Source: JBEKIK01 sp050013075 (GTDB taxonomy: Bacteria; Planctomycetota; Planctomycetia; Pirellulales; Thermoguttaceae). From it: DNA of 51,031 nucleotides. Position numbers and translations under genes: made by a program. Below, one piece after another: positions 22,538-31,185 of the stretch. The notes under the pieces were generated by a model. The model was not told the origin of the DNA. It made no database searches and saw only the letters and a program-made list of their open reading frames with translations. Location of the stretch: NCBI GenBank assembly GCA_050013075.1, contig JBEKFZ010000022.1, positions 1-51,031 on the forward strand, read 5' to 3'. Each line of letters opens with the position of its first letter. Positions within the stretch are counted from its first letter, which is position 1.

Positions 22538-25530
22538 GCGGGGCTTTTATCATGGGCCGGCGGTACAAACCCAATCGGTTCACCGCCGGGGAAGTCCGAT
22601 CCTTCTGGGACTCGGTCGCCGACAAGTACGTCCACGAGGGTTGGTCCCTTAAGGAAGCGCACTTCCAGAGGTTCCAACGGGCTTTTGCCCACTTTCAGCC
22701 GGCCGAAAACATGCGGGCGCTAAATATTTGGAGCCGTAACGGCGAAGCCGTGGATTACTTCAGACGCCTTGCCCCGGGCCTGGAACTGGTCAATGCCGAA
22801 GTCTCTCCGCGGTTGATTGCCAAGGCCCGCCAGCGCTATCCTGACGAGACTTTTATCGAAACCGATCTATTTTCTCTTCCTTTTTCCGATTGCCAGTTCG
22901 ACTTCATCCTTTCCTTGGAGACCCTTGAGCACGCGCCCGATCCGCTGGGATTTTTAAGGGAGTTGGCCCGCGTGCTCAAGCCGGGCGGCCGCCTGGTGCT
23001 GAGTTGTCCGCCCGCCGCGGCCGAACTGCCGCTTAGGATTTATGAACTATTTCTGCCCAATCATGGGGAAGGGCCTCACCGCTTTCCCTCGACCCGCGAG
23101 GTTAAAAGCCTGCTCCACGCCGCGGGTTTGGAACTAAAACGCCACGAGAGCACGCTTTTCATTCCGGTGGGGCCGCGGTTGCTCAGGCGCTTGGATCCGC
23201 TGGTGGAGCGCATCGCCGCGAACACTCCGCTAAGCGAACTGGGCATCCGGCAGTTTTTCGTGTGCCAGCGCCCGCTGTGCGCGGGCCCCTGGCAGGAACT
23301 TATTCGCGACGTGGTGGAAACGAATCTCTGCACCCGTTGCGGAACCTGCGCCGGCGTCTGCCCGTCAGGTGTATTCGAATTTCGGGCAATCGACGAAGCC
23401 TGCCTGCCCGCCGCCGTTCGGCCGGAAGCCTGCATTCGCTGCGGATTGTGCACTGCCGCATGTCCGGGCAAGCGGGTATCGTTTGCCGAACTACGGGCTT
23501 CGGCAGGCTATGCGCCCATCCAAAGCCGGCAGCTCGGTCCCATCCGACACATTCGCGCGGCCCACGCCCGCAGCCCAGCCCTGCGCAGCGCCGGCGCAAG
23601 CGGCGGAGTGGTGACCGCCATGCTCTGCGACTTGCTCCGGCGCGGCGAAATCACCGGCGCGATCGTTCTTGACTCGCACCCTGATTCCCCGTGGCGGCCT
23701 TGGCCCCGTATCGCCCGAACGCGGGAAGAGATCGTACACGCGGCGCAAAGCAAATACTGCGTGACTCCGACGAATGTCGCCTTAAAGGAGATCGATCCGG
23801 AGGCGGATCGGCTTGCGATCGTGGCCTTGCCGTGCCAGATTCACGCGCTTCGGGCCTTGGAGCGTCAGGGCCGCCGCGTAATGAAGAACGTCTCTCTCAT
23901 TATCGGCCTGTACTGTGGAAATCAACTGTATTTTGGGGCCACTCGAAGTTTCCTCCGCCGACGCGGAGTAAGAGATTTGTCGGAGGTCGCCGAGGTCCGC
24001 TACCGCGACGGGCTTTGGCCCGGGCAGGTGCGCTGCATCCTCAAAGACCGGCGATCGTTCGCAACGCCCAAGTTCCAGTTCAATCACCTGATATCGTTTT
24101 ACGCGGTCGAAAGGTGTTTGTTGTGCGCGGACCTGGCCGCGGAGGGCGCGGATATCTCCGTGGCCGACGCCTGGAACGCGGGAGATGGGACCAGCCGCGG
24201 CTCGTCCTTGGTTGTCTCCCGGACCGCTCTGGGCGAATCGACCGTTGCGGACCTTATCGCCCGCGGAGTTATTGATATTGACGCTGAAGATATCGAGTTG
24301 GACGAAGCCCTGGCCATGCACGCGCACGCTCTGGACCTGAAAAAGACGGGCGCCTTGCTGCGTATACAAAACCTCGAGCGACACGGACGGCCCGCGCCGC
24401 AATACGATCTGCCCCGGGTGAATCCGCCCATCGGCCGGCGAATGGCCGAGGTCCTGGTCTCCGCGCATTTCCGCCTGTTGCGCACTCGCCCGGCGCGGTG
24501 GATCGTGGACCGGATCCCTTTCGGCCTCATTGGCCGGGCGTACGTCGGCGCAAGAATGCTTTGGAAGAACGCCGCCGCGAAAAAATATAAAAGCCAAAAC
24601 AACGAGTCCCCGCACAAGCGGCGCTCTTGGGCACGGTGGTGGCGCCTGCTCGGGCCGCTGCTGCTTGCGGTCATGCTCTGGCGCGTAGGGCCCGGGAAAT
24701 GCTGGTCGGCCGTAAGCGGGGCCGACTTTTTCTGGTTCCTGGCCGCCTGCTTGCTCTCGATTCCCTCCATCGCCGTGAAAGGGCTGCGCTGGCAGTGGAT
24801 GCTCAGAGCGGTGGGTTTTAAGTGTTCGTTCGGCGAGAGCACGGGCGTATATGCGGCCGGAATGCTTGCCGGAGCAGTGACGCCCGGCAAAGTGGGCGAC
24901 CTGGCAAAAGCGCCCCTGCTGGTTTCGCGCGGCCTTCCTCTTGGCGACGGCGTGGCCGCCTCGCTGTTGGACCGAGTGTTCGACGGCGTGGTCTTGCTGG
25001 CCCTCGGACTGGGAGGCATGCTTGCCATGCCGGCCCTGCCGGGCCGGGCGATTATCGCCGTCACGGCCGTGTTGGCCATGGGCATCACTATCGCGGCAAC
25101 GTATCTTTTTCGCGATTCTTTCGCCGGTGCGCTGCGCATAAGCGGCGTCGGGTGGTGGCTCGTCATGACCGCCACTACACTCGTCGCGTCGGCAATGTAT
25201 TTCGGCTCGGCGTACTGCTGCGCCAAAGCGGTCGGTTTGTCCCTGGGCGCGGTCGACGTCGTGGCCGGTTCATCGGTCGCGGCGGTGCTCGCGCTTCTGC
25301 CCGTATCGGTCGCCGGCATCGGCACCCGCGACGCGGCGTTCATCGCCATCTTCGCGCATTGCGGGGTCGACGCCGAACAATCAATAGCCTTTTCCAGCCT
25401 GATCCTTGCCTGGATGCTGATCAATTGCGTATTTTTCCTGGTGGTTTCGCGGCTTTGTCCTCGCGATGCTCGACGGCCGCAAGTTCTTACACGCTCTGAT
25501 GGAGTGATATTACATGAATCAGCCGATTGA
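22534..25530 (+). CDS. Four-part fusion: methyltransferase-like, 2x[4Fe-4S] ferredoxin, FrhB/FdhB domain, flippase-like (UPF0104) membrane domain
   Basis: 998 aa from the ATG that overlaps the GT2 stop. Residues 1-260: class I methyltransferase-like fold with FDFILSLETLEHAPDPLGFL and LARVLKPGGRLVLSCPP, but motif I reads 'ALNIWSRNGEAVDY' instead of a GxGxG loop, so AdoMet binding is uncertain. Residues 266-276 (CTRCGTCAGVCP) and 300-310 (CIRCGLCTAACP): two 4Fe-4S motifs. About 345-690: coenzyme F420 hydrogenase/dehydrogenase beta-like domain (SGGVVTAMLCDLL, LPCQIHALRALE, CADLAAEGADISVADAW), a type common in polysaccharide loci. About 700-985: lysylphosphatidylglycerol-synthase-like TM domain (LRWQWMLRAVGF, AGAVTPGKVGDLAKAPLL, DRVFDG). 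The chain is one uninterrupted frame. Probably a redox and transport or anchoring step of envelope glycan assembly. Confidence 0.88.
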   Translation: MSGAFIMGRRYKPNRFTAGEVRSFWDSVADKYVHEGWSLKEAHFQRFQRAFAHFQPAENMRALNIWSRNGEAVDYFRRLAPGLELVNAEVSPRLIAKARQRYPDETFIETDLFSLPFSDCQFDFILSLETLEHAPDPLGFLRELARVLKPGGRLVLSCPPAAAELPLRIYELFLPNHGEGPHRFPSTREVKSLLHAAGLELKRHESTLFIPVGPRLLRRLDPLVERIAANTPLSELGIRQFFVCQRPLCAGPWQELIRDVVETNLCTRCGTCAGVCPSGVFEFRAIDEACLPAAVRPEACIRCGLCTAACPGKRVSFAELRASAGYAPIQSRQLGPIRHIRAAHARSPALRSAGASGGVVTAMLCDLLRRGEITGAIVLDSHPDSPWRPWPRIARTREEIVHAAQSKYCVTPTNVALKEIDPEADRLAIVALPCQIHALRALERQGRRVMKNVSLIIGLYCGNQLYFGATRSFLRRRGVRDLSEVAEVRYRDGLWPGQVRCILKDRRSFATPKFQFNHLISFYAVERCLLCADLAAEGADISVADAWNAGDGTSRGSSLVVSRTALGESTVADLIARGVIDIDAEDIELDEALAMHAHALDLKKTGALLRIQNLERHGRPAPQYDLPRVNPPIGRRMAEVLVSAHFRLLRTRPARWIVDRIPFGLIGRAYVGARMLWKNAAAKKYKSQNNESPHKRRSWARWWRLLGPLLLAVMLWRVGPGKCWSAVSGADFFWFLAACLLSIPSIAVKGLRWQWMLRAVGFKCSFGESTGVYAAGMLAGAVTPGKVGDLAKAPLLVSRGLPLGDGVAASLLDRVFDGVVLLALGLGGMLAMPALPGRAIIAVTAVLAMGITIAATYLFRDSFAGALRISGVGWWLVMTATTLVASAMYFGSAYCCAKAVGLSLGAVDVVAGSSVAAVLALLPVSVAGIGTRDAAFIAIFAHCGVDAEQSIAFSSLILAWMLINCVFFLVVSRLCPRDARRPQVLTRSDGVILHESAD

Positions 25531-27787
25531 AATAGGAACCGGCGCTTCCACGCGCAACTACACGCTTTGCGGCATTGCACTGCTCTGCGTGGCCGTCATA
25601 GCCACCCTGGCGAGCTGGAGTTTGTATCCGGTATTTATCGACGTTTACTATCACATGGGAGTGATCCACGGATTTTCCCAGGCGGGCGGGATCACTACGC
25701 GGGCCTTCTGGGAAATGGCGCCCGGCGGACGAGTCCATATCTATCCGCCCTCGCTGCACGTCATCGGATACTTTTTCTCGCTCCTGGGGGTTTCGCCGCG
25801 GATGTTTATCACTCTGGTTAGCGCGTTCTGCTACGCCGGCTGCCTGCTGACCACCTGGATCTGGCTGCGGCGGATCATAGGAGAGCGTTCCGCGCTGTTC
25901 GCCCTGGCCCTGTTGTGCGGACCGTATTCATTTTTCTACACCCAAGCGGCCTTCAATGCGGTGGCGGGCGTATTGATCCTTGCCCCGCTTGCCTTCCTGG
26001 CGTTGGAAACCGAACATTTTCTGGCCTGCGCGGTTTTCAATTTCATTGCCATGACGATGCACCCGATGGGACTTTTTCTTCCGCCCGCGCTGGTCATAAA
26101 TGCCTTGCTCAGGCGGAAAAAGATGATCGCCGGTTTGCTTGCGGCTTCGTTGCCGGTGGTGCTTTACGGCCCGTGGCTCGCCCATATTTGGGCCAACCGG
26201 GCGATCTTGCCCGACAACCGCACGGGCAGCCAAGTATCTTTGGGCAGTTTTAGCGAAGGTGCGAATCTCGGCCTGCTCATGGCCCCCTTTGCCCTGATCG
26301 CCATCCCCTGGCTGATCGTGCGCCGCGGCCCGCCGTTGGCGTTGATCGGCGCACTGTTGGGCTTCGCCGTGGTGTTTCCTATGGGCTTCGGCGGCCGGTT
26401 CCTTTCGTTAAATATCCACTGGCCGCTAGCATGTCTGGCAGGCTACGGACTGGGTGAAACTGTTCGCTGGCTTCAGCCACGGCGCTGGCTCGGCGCAGGC
26501 GTGCAGGTCTTTGCATTCGCCGTCGCGGCAACCGCGATTATTACTTATCCCGCCATCAATTTGCCGATAATGGGCGGCGGACCGGGTGGCGGACCGGGCG
26601 GAGGGCCGGGCGGCGGACCGGGCGGACCACCAGGCAATTCACAAGCGGCAAATTCCTCGCTGGCAAGAGTGTGGTCGCAACTGAAAACGGCGGCGGCTAA
26701 TTACCGAATCTCCGTGCAGACTGCCGCGTTGCCAAAACTGTTCGGTGTATATTCAGGCGAAGGATCTGGTGGAGCAGTGGGCTTTGGCCCGGGCGGCGGC
26801 CCAGGCGGCGGTGGCCCAAGGGGCGGTGGTCCAGGCGGCGGCCCAGGAGGCGGATTTGGCGGCGGATTTGGCGGTCCGGGACAAGACATGGATCCAGAAA
26901 TGGATATGATGGGATTTCCTTGGGACATGGGACCCGGACAAGATATGGGACCGCAAGGCAACCAAGAATCCAGACGCGGCTGGGATTCGACACGTGATAC
27001 CGCGTCAAGACCTGATTCAGGCTCCACGCGAAATACGGGACCAAGACAGAATACCAGGCAGATGCAAGATATGAGGCAAGGACCGCAAATGGGGCCGGGC
27101 GGCAGCGGTAGGCCGGGCGGAGGAGGCGGCGGACCGGGTATGCCCGGCGGAATGGACAATATGCTTAGCCGCGCTGGCGCGGATGAGTTTTTCGACGCCG
27201 TTAAGAAAAATGTCCTTTTGGGCGACGTGATCTACATCGACGATCCGATGAGTGGATCGCTGATTGTCGGCGTCACCGGCAAGTGGATCTCCAACGGCAT
27301 TCTTCGCGAAGTGCGGTCCGAGAATGGTCGGGCGAATGCCTCGCAGTGCGATTTCAGCGTGACGTTTTCCGGCGGCATGGGCATGGGCGGAGGCGGCATG
27401 GGGCCGGGCGGTGGCGGGCCGGGCCAAACCGCTTCTGAAGGCAAATCTTCCAAATTCGTGAAGGTGTTTTCAAACGAGTACGGCTCGCTTTATCGAAATA
27501 CGGCCAAGGTCCAACATAACCGTCAACCGCTTAAACCCGACGTGAGCTTGCTGCTGCTCGCGGTGATTGCGCTCGTGGGATTTGTGCTGGTGTTGATGGA
27601 TTATCTACCCGTTCCAAATAAATATGCCCGTCCGGCAGCCGCGGCAATAGGCACGATTATCGTTGCCCTATGCTTCCTGCCGCTTACGAGCACCGCAATA
27701 GGCGAACTTCGCAATCCGGTGTCGGTTTCGCAGGCCCGATGGGATGCTGGTCCGGGATTCGGCGGTCCCGGCCTCGGTCCGCCCTGA
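25514..27787 (+). CDS. GT-C-type multispanning glycosyltransferase-like membrane protein with Gly-Pro-rich inserts
   Basis: 757 aa. The first 350 residues are a GT-C/PMT-like membrane domain: TM1 (YTLCGIALLCVAVIATLASW), then 'FIDVYYHMGVIHGF' with the acidic residue of the first outer loop that GT-C enzymes need, and about nine more TM helices. Two low-complexity GGGPGGG tracts (about nt 26569-26630 and 26785-27170) with a Met/Asp/Gln-rich stretch between them fill a large loop. The last part has a short globular segment (DAVKKNVLLGDVIYIDDPMSGSLIVGV) and two final TM helices. It overlaps the preceding fusion gene by 17 bp and ends the operon. The likely role is transfer of a polyprenyl-linked sugar outside the cytoplasm. 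The acceptor is unknown. Confidence 0.8.
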   Translation: MNQPIEIGTGASTRNYTLCGIALLCVAVIATLASWSLYPVFIDVYYHMGVIHGFSQAGGITTRAFWEMAPGGRVHIYPPSLHVIGYFFSLLGVSPRMFITLVSAFCYAGCLLTTWIWLRRIIGERSALFALALLCGPYSFFYTQAAFNAVAGVLILAPLAFLALETEHFLACAVFNFIAMTMHPMGLFLPPALVINALLRRKKMIAGLLAASLPVVLYGPWLAHIWANRAILPDNRTGSQVSLGSFSEGANLGLLMAPFALIAIPWLIVRRGPPLALIGALLGFAVVFPMGFGGRFLSLNIHWPLACLAGYGLGETVRWLQPRRWLGAGVQVFAFAVAATAIITYPAINLPIMGGGPGGGPGGGPGGGPGGPPGNSQAANSSLARVWSQLKTAAANYRISVQTAALPKLFGVYSGEGSGGAVGFGPGGGPGGGGPRGGGPGGGPGGGFGGGFGGPGQDMDPEMDMMGFPWDMGPGQDMGPQGNQESRRGWDSTRDTASRPDSGSTRNTGPRQNTRQMQDMRQGPQMGPGGSGRPGGGGGGPGMPGGMDNMLSRAGADEFFDAVKKNVLLGDVIYIDDPMSGSLIVGVTGKWISNGILREVRSENGRANASQCDFSVTFSGGMGMGGGGMGPGGGGPGQTASEGKSSKFVKVFSNEYGSLYRNTAKVQHNRQPLKPDVSLLLLAVIALVGFVLVLMDYLPVPNKYARPAAAAIGTIIVALCFLPLTSTAIGELRNPVSVSQARWDAGPGFGGPGLGPP

Positions 27788-27815
27788 TTCGGCTGATCTG
27801 GATCCGTACCACCGT

Positions 27816-28142
27816 TTATGGCACCACTGCTCGTAACACGTTGCGTACCGGTTGTCCGGGGTAAAAAACCCTGGTGCGGATTACCGCCGCCGGCCCAACC
27901 ATTACCGGAGCCGGCGCATAAACCGGAACGCTATACGCGCCATATTCGCAAGGCATGGGAGCGGCCACCGGCATGTACGATACGTAAGGCGCTGGAGCCA
28001 TCACGACGGGAGCAGGGTATGCGTATACCGGGACTCCAGGGTAGTACGCACGGACCACGGTCGGCCTCACATACCAACCGGCAAACGATGTGGAGCCAAT
28101 AAGAAGCACAATTCCCAGAGCAGCAACAATTGTCTTCATCAT
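27816..28142 (-). CDS. Small secreted Pro/Tyr/Val-rich protein
   Basis: 108 aa with a clear signal peptide (IVAALGIVLLIGSTSFA) and a mature part made of Tyr/Pro/Ala/Val-rich degenerate repeats (YYPGVPVYAYPAPVVMAPAPYVSYMPVAAPMP). It has AGGAAAGG upstream of a double ATG. Proteins like this are frequent in planctomycetes and may be envelope or surface components; no function is known. It converges with the glycan operon, leaving a gap of 28 bp. Confidence 0.75.
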   Translation of the reverse strand: MMKTIVAALGIVLLIGSTSFAGWYVRPTVVRAYYPGVPVYAYPAPVVMAPAPYVSYMPVAAPMPCEYGAYSVPVYAPAPVMVGPAAVIRTRVFYPGQPVRNVLRAVVP

Positions 28143-28379
28143 CTGTAGTCCTTTCCTGAAGAATTTCTTATACAGGCCTAATAAACCACATTTATCATAC
28201 TAAACTCATCCTATTAAACTTAGCTTGGAAAAAGTCAGGTGGCAAGCCCCCCGGATAGAAAACCATAACCACAACGGCGGGTAAATTCTCGTATTTGCCC
28301 AAAAAGAGGTGGTTAAAAGCCGTCTTACAATAACCTGACTTTAAAACACGAAAGACGGGCCTTTGCCTTTGATCGAAAC

Positions 28380-28661
28380 CTAAGGCTTTGAGAATACCCC
28401 TTCAAAACCCACCGCCTGAAAATGCTTTGGCTTTACAACGTCAACGATCTTTAAGGCTAGGATCTGATTATAAGGCACTACAACAGAACGAGCACCTAGG
28501 GAATCGGGCATCTGCCGCTCCAACAATAGAAAATTTCCGCTGGTCCAAAAACTGGAAAACGATATTTGCTCGTTAAAAGAAGTTACTATTATCCCATGTC
28601 GCGGCAGGTCGGCCGGCCAGTGTGAAAAGAATTCGCCCCAGTGATTGGTATTTGTTTCCAT
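28380..28661 (-). CDS. Conserved small hypothetical protein
   Basis: 93 aa, no signal peptide. 'HWGEFFSHWPADLPRHGIIVTSFNEQISFSSFWTSGNFLLLERQMPDSLGARSVVVPYNQILALKIVDVVKPKHF' reads as a compact beta-rich fold, with a pattern that suggests a conserved, planctomycete-type family. Function unknown. No Shine-Dalgarno is visible before the ATG. The 5' leader ends in a strong hairpin with a T-run directly upstream (see 28688-28747), so expression may be controlled by attenuation or the true leader may be structured. Confidence 0.65.
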   Translation of the reverse strand: METNTNHWGEFFSHWPADLPRHGIIVTSFNEQISFSSFWTSGNFLLLERQMPDSLGARSVVVPYNQILALKIVDVVKPKHFQAVGFEGVFSKP

Positions 28662-28687
28662 ATACCAAAATATATCTCAAGAAAAAG

Positions 28688-28747
28688 GTGCGACTCCCCC
28701 TGAAGGGATGGGGCAGGGAATCCCTTTAAGACCAAGGAGAGTCGCAT
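28688..28747 (-). promoter_or_regulatory. Nested hairpin with T-run in the leader of the small gene at 28661 (candidate attenuator)
   Basis: The outer stem TGCGACTC/GAGTCGCA (28689-28696 with 28739-28746, plus a G-U pair) encloses an inner perfect stem AAGGGAT/ATCCCTT (28703-28709 with 28720-28726). Read on the minus strand, the outer stem is followed by CACCTTTTTCTT and then, about 20 nt later, the ATG of the 93-aa gene. This is the layout of an intrinsic terminator placed in a 5' leader. No known riboswitch class was recognised. Confidence 0.45.
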
Positions 28748-28750
28748 AAG

Positions 28751-28790
28751 TAAGAAAAATCTGCGATGTTTTCGTCAGATTCTTTTCTTA
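28751..28790. terminator. Long AT-rich hairpin, possible bidirectional terminator
   Basis: TAAGAAAAATCTG (28751-28763) pairs with CAGAT-TC-TTTTCTTA (28776-28790) with a 2-nt bulge and an inner CGA/TCG. Both arms end in A or T runs, so it could stop transcription either way. A smaller GGGGT-AAAT-ACCCC hairpin with TCTTTCTT follows at 28856-28877. Confidence 0.4.
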
Positions 28791-28931
28791 ATAAGCTTAG
28801 TATACCCTCGTTTAAAAAAAAAATCTAGATATGCCATGGATTCTCTATTCAAATCGGGGTAAATACCCCTCTTTCTTAAATTTATCATACATAATCTCGT
28901 TGTCTATTGTTCTTCCGTAAATTTGATCTCG

Positions 28932-28960
28932 TTGACGAACCTATACACCTTTCTTAAACT
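28932..28960 (+). promoter_or_regulatory. Probable promoter of transketolase gene
   Basis: TTGACG at 28932-28937, a 17-bp spacer, and TAAACT at 28955-28960, in a markedly AT-rich 200-bp stretch, give a leader of about 75 nt before the ATG at 29041. No clear Shine-Dalgarno is visible in front of that ATG. Confidence 0.4.
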
Positions 28961-29040
28961 GATAAGTCTTTTGTGTTTGTCAACTTTTAATAAAGAAAAC
29001 AACGTCTTTTTATTTTTATTATACGTGGGATTAGATAATT

Positions 29041-31092
29041 ATGCCAAATAAATCAGACAAAATTGAACAGCTCTCGATTAATACAATTCGTACCCTTTCT
29101 ATGGATGCCGTTCAGGCAGCCAAAAGTGGACATCCGGGAACGCCCATGGCCCTGGCGCCCGTTGCATACTTACTCTACAACGAGGTGATGCGTTATAACC
29201 CGGCCCAGCCCGCCTGGCCCAACCGCGATCGCTTTGTACTTTCCTGCGGCCACGCATCGATGCTTTTATATTCGGTTTTGCATCTGGCCGGCGTGAAGCA
29301 ATTGGATTCAAACCGCCGCCCTTTGCCGGAACTTGCCGTGCCATTGGAGGCAATCAAACAATTCCGGCAATTGAACAGCCGCTGTCCCGGACATCCGGAA
29401 TACGGCCACACCTCAGGCGTAGAAACCACCACCGGACCGTTGGGTCAAGGCATCGCCAACGGCGTGGGCATGGCCATTGCTTCGCGCTGGCTGGCCGCCC
29501 GATACAATCAGCCCGGCTTCGATTTGTTCAACTTCAACGTGTATGCTCTTTGCAGCGACGGCGACCTGATGGAAGGCGTCGGCGGCGAGGCCGCGTCGAT
29601 CGCCGGGCATCTGAGGCTTTCAAATCTGTGCTGGATCTACGACGACAATAAAATCACCATCGAAGGCAATACCTCGTTGGCCTTCAGCGAAAATGTCGCC
29701 GAGCGTTTCAAGGGCTACGGTTGGAACGTCGTCAAGGTCGACGACGTCAACGATCTGCCCAGCCTGCGCAAGGCAATCAAAATCTTCCACGAAACACAAG
29801 ACCGTCCCACGTTGATCATCGTCCGCAGCGTGATCGCCTTTGGATCGCCCAACAAGGCCAATACTCATGGCGCGCACGGCGCACCGCTGGGCGAAAATGA
29901 GGTCCGCTTGACCAAGGCCGCTTACGGCTGGCCGGAAAACGAAACATTTCTTGTTCCGCCGGAAGTTCTCGAACATTTCCGCGCCGGCATCGGAGCCCGG
30001 GGCGAAAATCTGCATCGAAAGTGGACTTCTTTAGTCGCCGAATATCAAAAAAAATATCCCCAGCAAGCCGCCGACATGCAATTGATCGCCTCAGGCGAAC
30101 TGCCCAAGGACTGGGATGCGGAAGTCCAATCGTTTCCGGCCGATGCCAAGGGGATGGCCTCCCGGGTTTCCTCGGGCAAGGTTCTTAACCACCTCGCCAA
30201 GCGAGTGCCTTGGCTTTTGGGCGGATCGGCTGACCTGGCCCCATCGACCAACACGCTCTTGACCTTCGACGGGGCGGGCGATTTTTCCGCCGGCAACTAC
30301 GCCGGGCGCAATTTCCATTTCGGCATCCGCGAGCACGTCATGGGATCGATCCTCAACGGATTGACGTTGTGCGGTTTGAAGGCATTCGGGGCGACCTTTT
30401 TCGTATTCGCCGATTACATGCGTCCGCCGATTCGTTTGGCCGCGATCATGAAACTGCCCGTGTTTTATGTTTTCACCCACGACTCCATCGGCGTGGGCGA
30501 AGACGGCCCGACGCACGAGCCGGTCGAACAGCTTGCCTCGCTTCGGCTGATGCCGAATCTGCTGGTGATCCGCCCGTGCGACGCCAACGAAGTGGTTGAG
30601 GCCTACAAGGTCGTCATGCAACAAAAGGATCGGCCTACGGCCCTTGTGCTGACACGGCAGAATTTGCCCACTCTCGATCGGACCAAATACGCCGCGGCCG
30701 CCGGTCTTAAACGCGGCGGATACATTCTGGCCGACGCCCCAAGCGGCAAGCCCGAGGTGATACTGATCGGCACGGGCAGCGAAGTGTCGCTGTGCGTCGG
30801 GGCTTATGAAAAGCTCGTCGCCGAGGGCATCCAAGCCCGCGTGGTCAGTCTGCCGAGTTGGGAATTGTTCGATGAGCAGCCGAAGGAGTATCGCGACTCG
30901 GTCCTTCCGCCCGCTGTAACACGGCGCGTGGCCGTCGAAGCCGGAGTGGTACAAGGTTGGGAAAAATACATCGGAGATAATGGAAAATTCATCGGCATGT
31001 CGGGCTTCGGCGTTTCCGCGCCCGTCGGCGTGATAATGAAACATTTCGGCTTTACCGTCGAAAACATCATCGCCGCCGTAAAAGAGAAATAA
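29041..31092 (+). CDS. tkt: Transketolase
   Basis: Thiamine-diphosphate enzyme of the pentose phosphate and Calvin-type cycles that moves two-carbon units between sugar phosphates in the cytoplasm. At 683 aa it is full length. The ThDP domain has SGHPGTPMALAPVAYLLY, GHASMLLY, GPLGQGIANGVGMAIASRW and the GDG..N motif (CSDGDLMEGVGGEAASIAGH ... DDNKITIEGNT). The Pyr domain has FGIREHVMGSILNG and FVFADYMRPPIRLAAIM, and the catalytic 'DSIGVGEDGPTHEPVEQLASLR' block is intact. It is followed by the DeoR-sensor gene 93 bp downstream; the two may be co-transcribed. Confidence 0.97.
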   Translation: MPNKSDKIEQLSINTIRTLSMDAVQAAKSGHPGTPMALAPVAYLLYNEVMRYNPAQPAWPNRDRFVLSCGHASMLLYSVLHLAGVKQLDSNRRPLPELAVPLEAIKQFRQLNSRCPGHPEYGHTSGVETTTGPLGQGIANGVGMAIASRWLAARYNQPGFDLFNFNVYALCSDGDLMEGVGGEAASIAGHLRLSNLCWIYDDNKITIEGNTSLAFSENVAERFKGYGWNVVKVDDVNDLPSLRKAIKIFHETQDRPTLIIVRSVIAFGSPNKANTHGAHGAPLGENEVRLTKAAYGWPENETFLVPPEVLEHFRAGIGARGENLHRKWTSLVAEYQKKYPQQAADMQLIASGELPKDWDAEVQSFPADAKGMASRVSSGKVLNHLAKRVPWLLGGSADLAPSTNTLLTFDGAGDFSAGNYAGRNFHFGIREHVMGSILNGLTLCGLKAFGATFFVFADYMRPPIRLAAIMKLPVFYVFTHDSIGVGEDGPTHEPVEQLASLRLMPNLLVIRPCDANEVVEAYKVVMQQKDRPTALVLTRQNLPTLDRTKYAAAAGLKRGGYILADAPSGKPEVILIGTGSEVSLCVGAYEKLVAEGIQARVVSLPSWELFDEQPKEYRDSVLPPAVTRRVAVEAGVVQGWEKYIGDNGKFIGMSGFGVSAPVGVIMKHFGFTVENIIAAVKEK

Positions 31093-31102
31093 AATATTAA
31101 AC

Positions 31103-31131
31103 ACCACGGAGTCACGAAGGACACTGAGGAA
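31103..31131. repeat. 'ACCACGGAG' dispersed repeat
   Basis: ACCACGGAGTCACGAAGGACACTGAGG directly after transketolase belongs to the same element type as 46356-46387, read there on the other strand as CACCACGGAGGGCACGAAGAACACGGAGA. Such repeats are common in intergenic DNA of planctomycetes and others; no function is known. Confidence 0.6.
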
Positions 31132-31185
31132 AGAAAAAAATGATGAGTACCAAATACAGAATGCCTAACCGAAAAGAGGTGTCAC

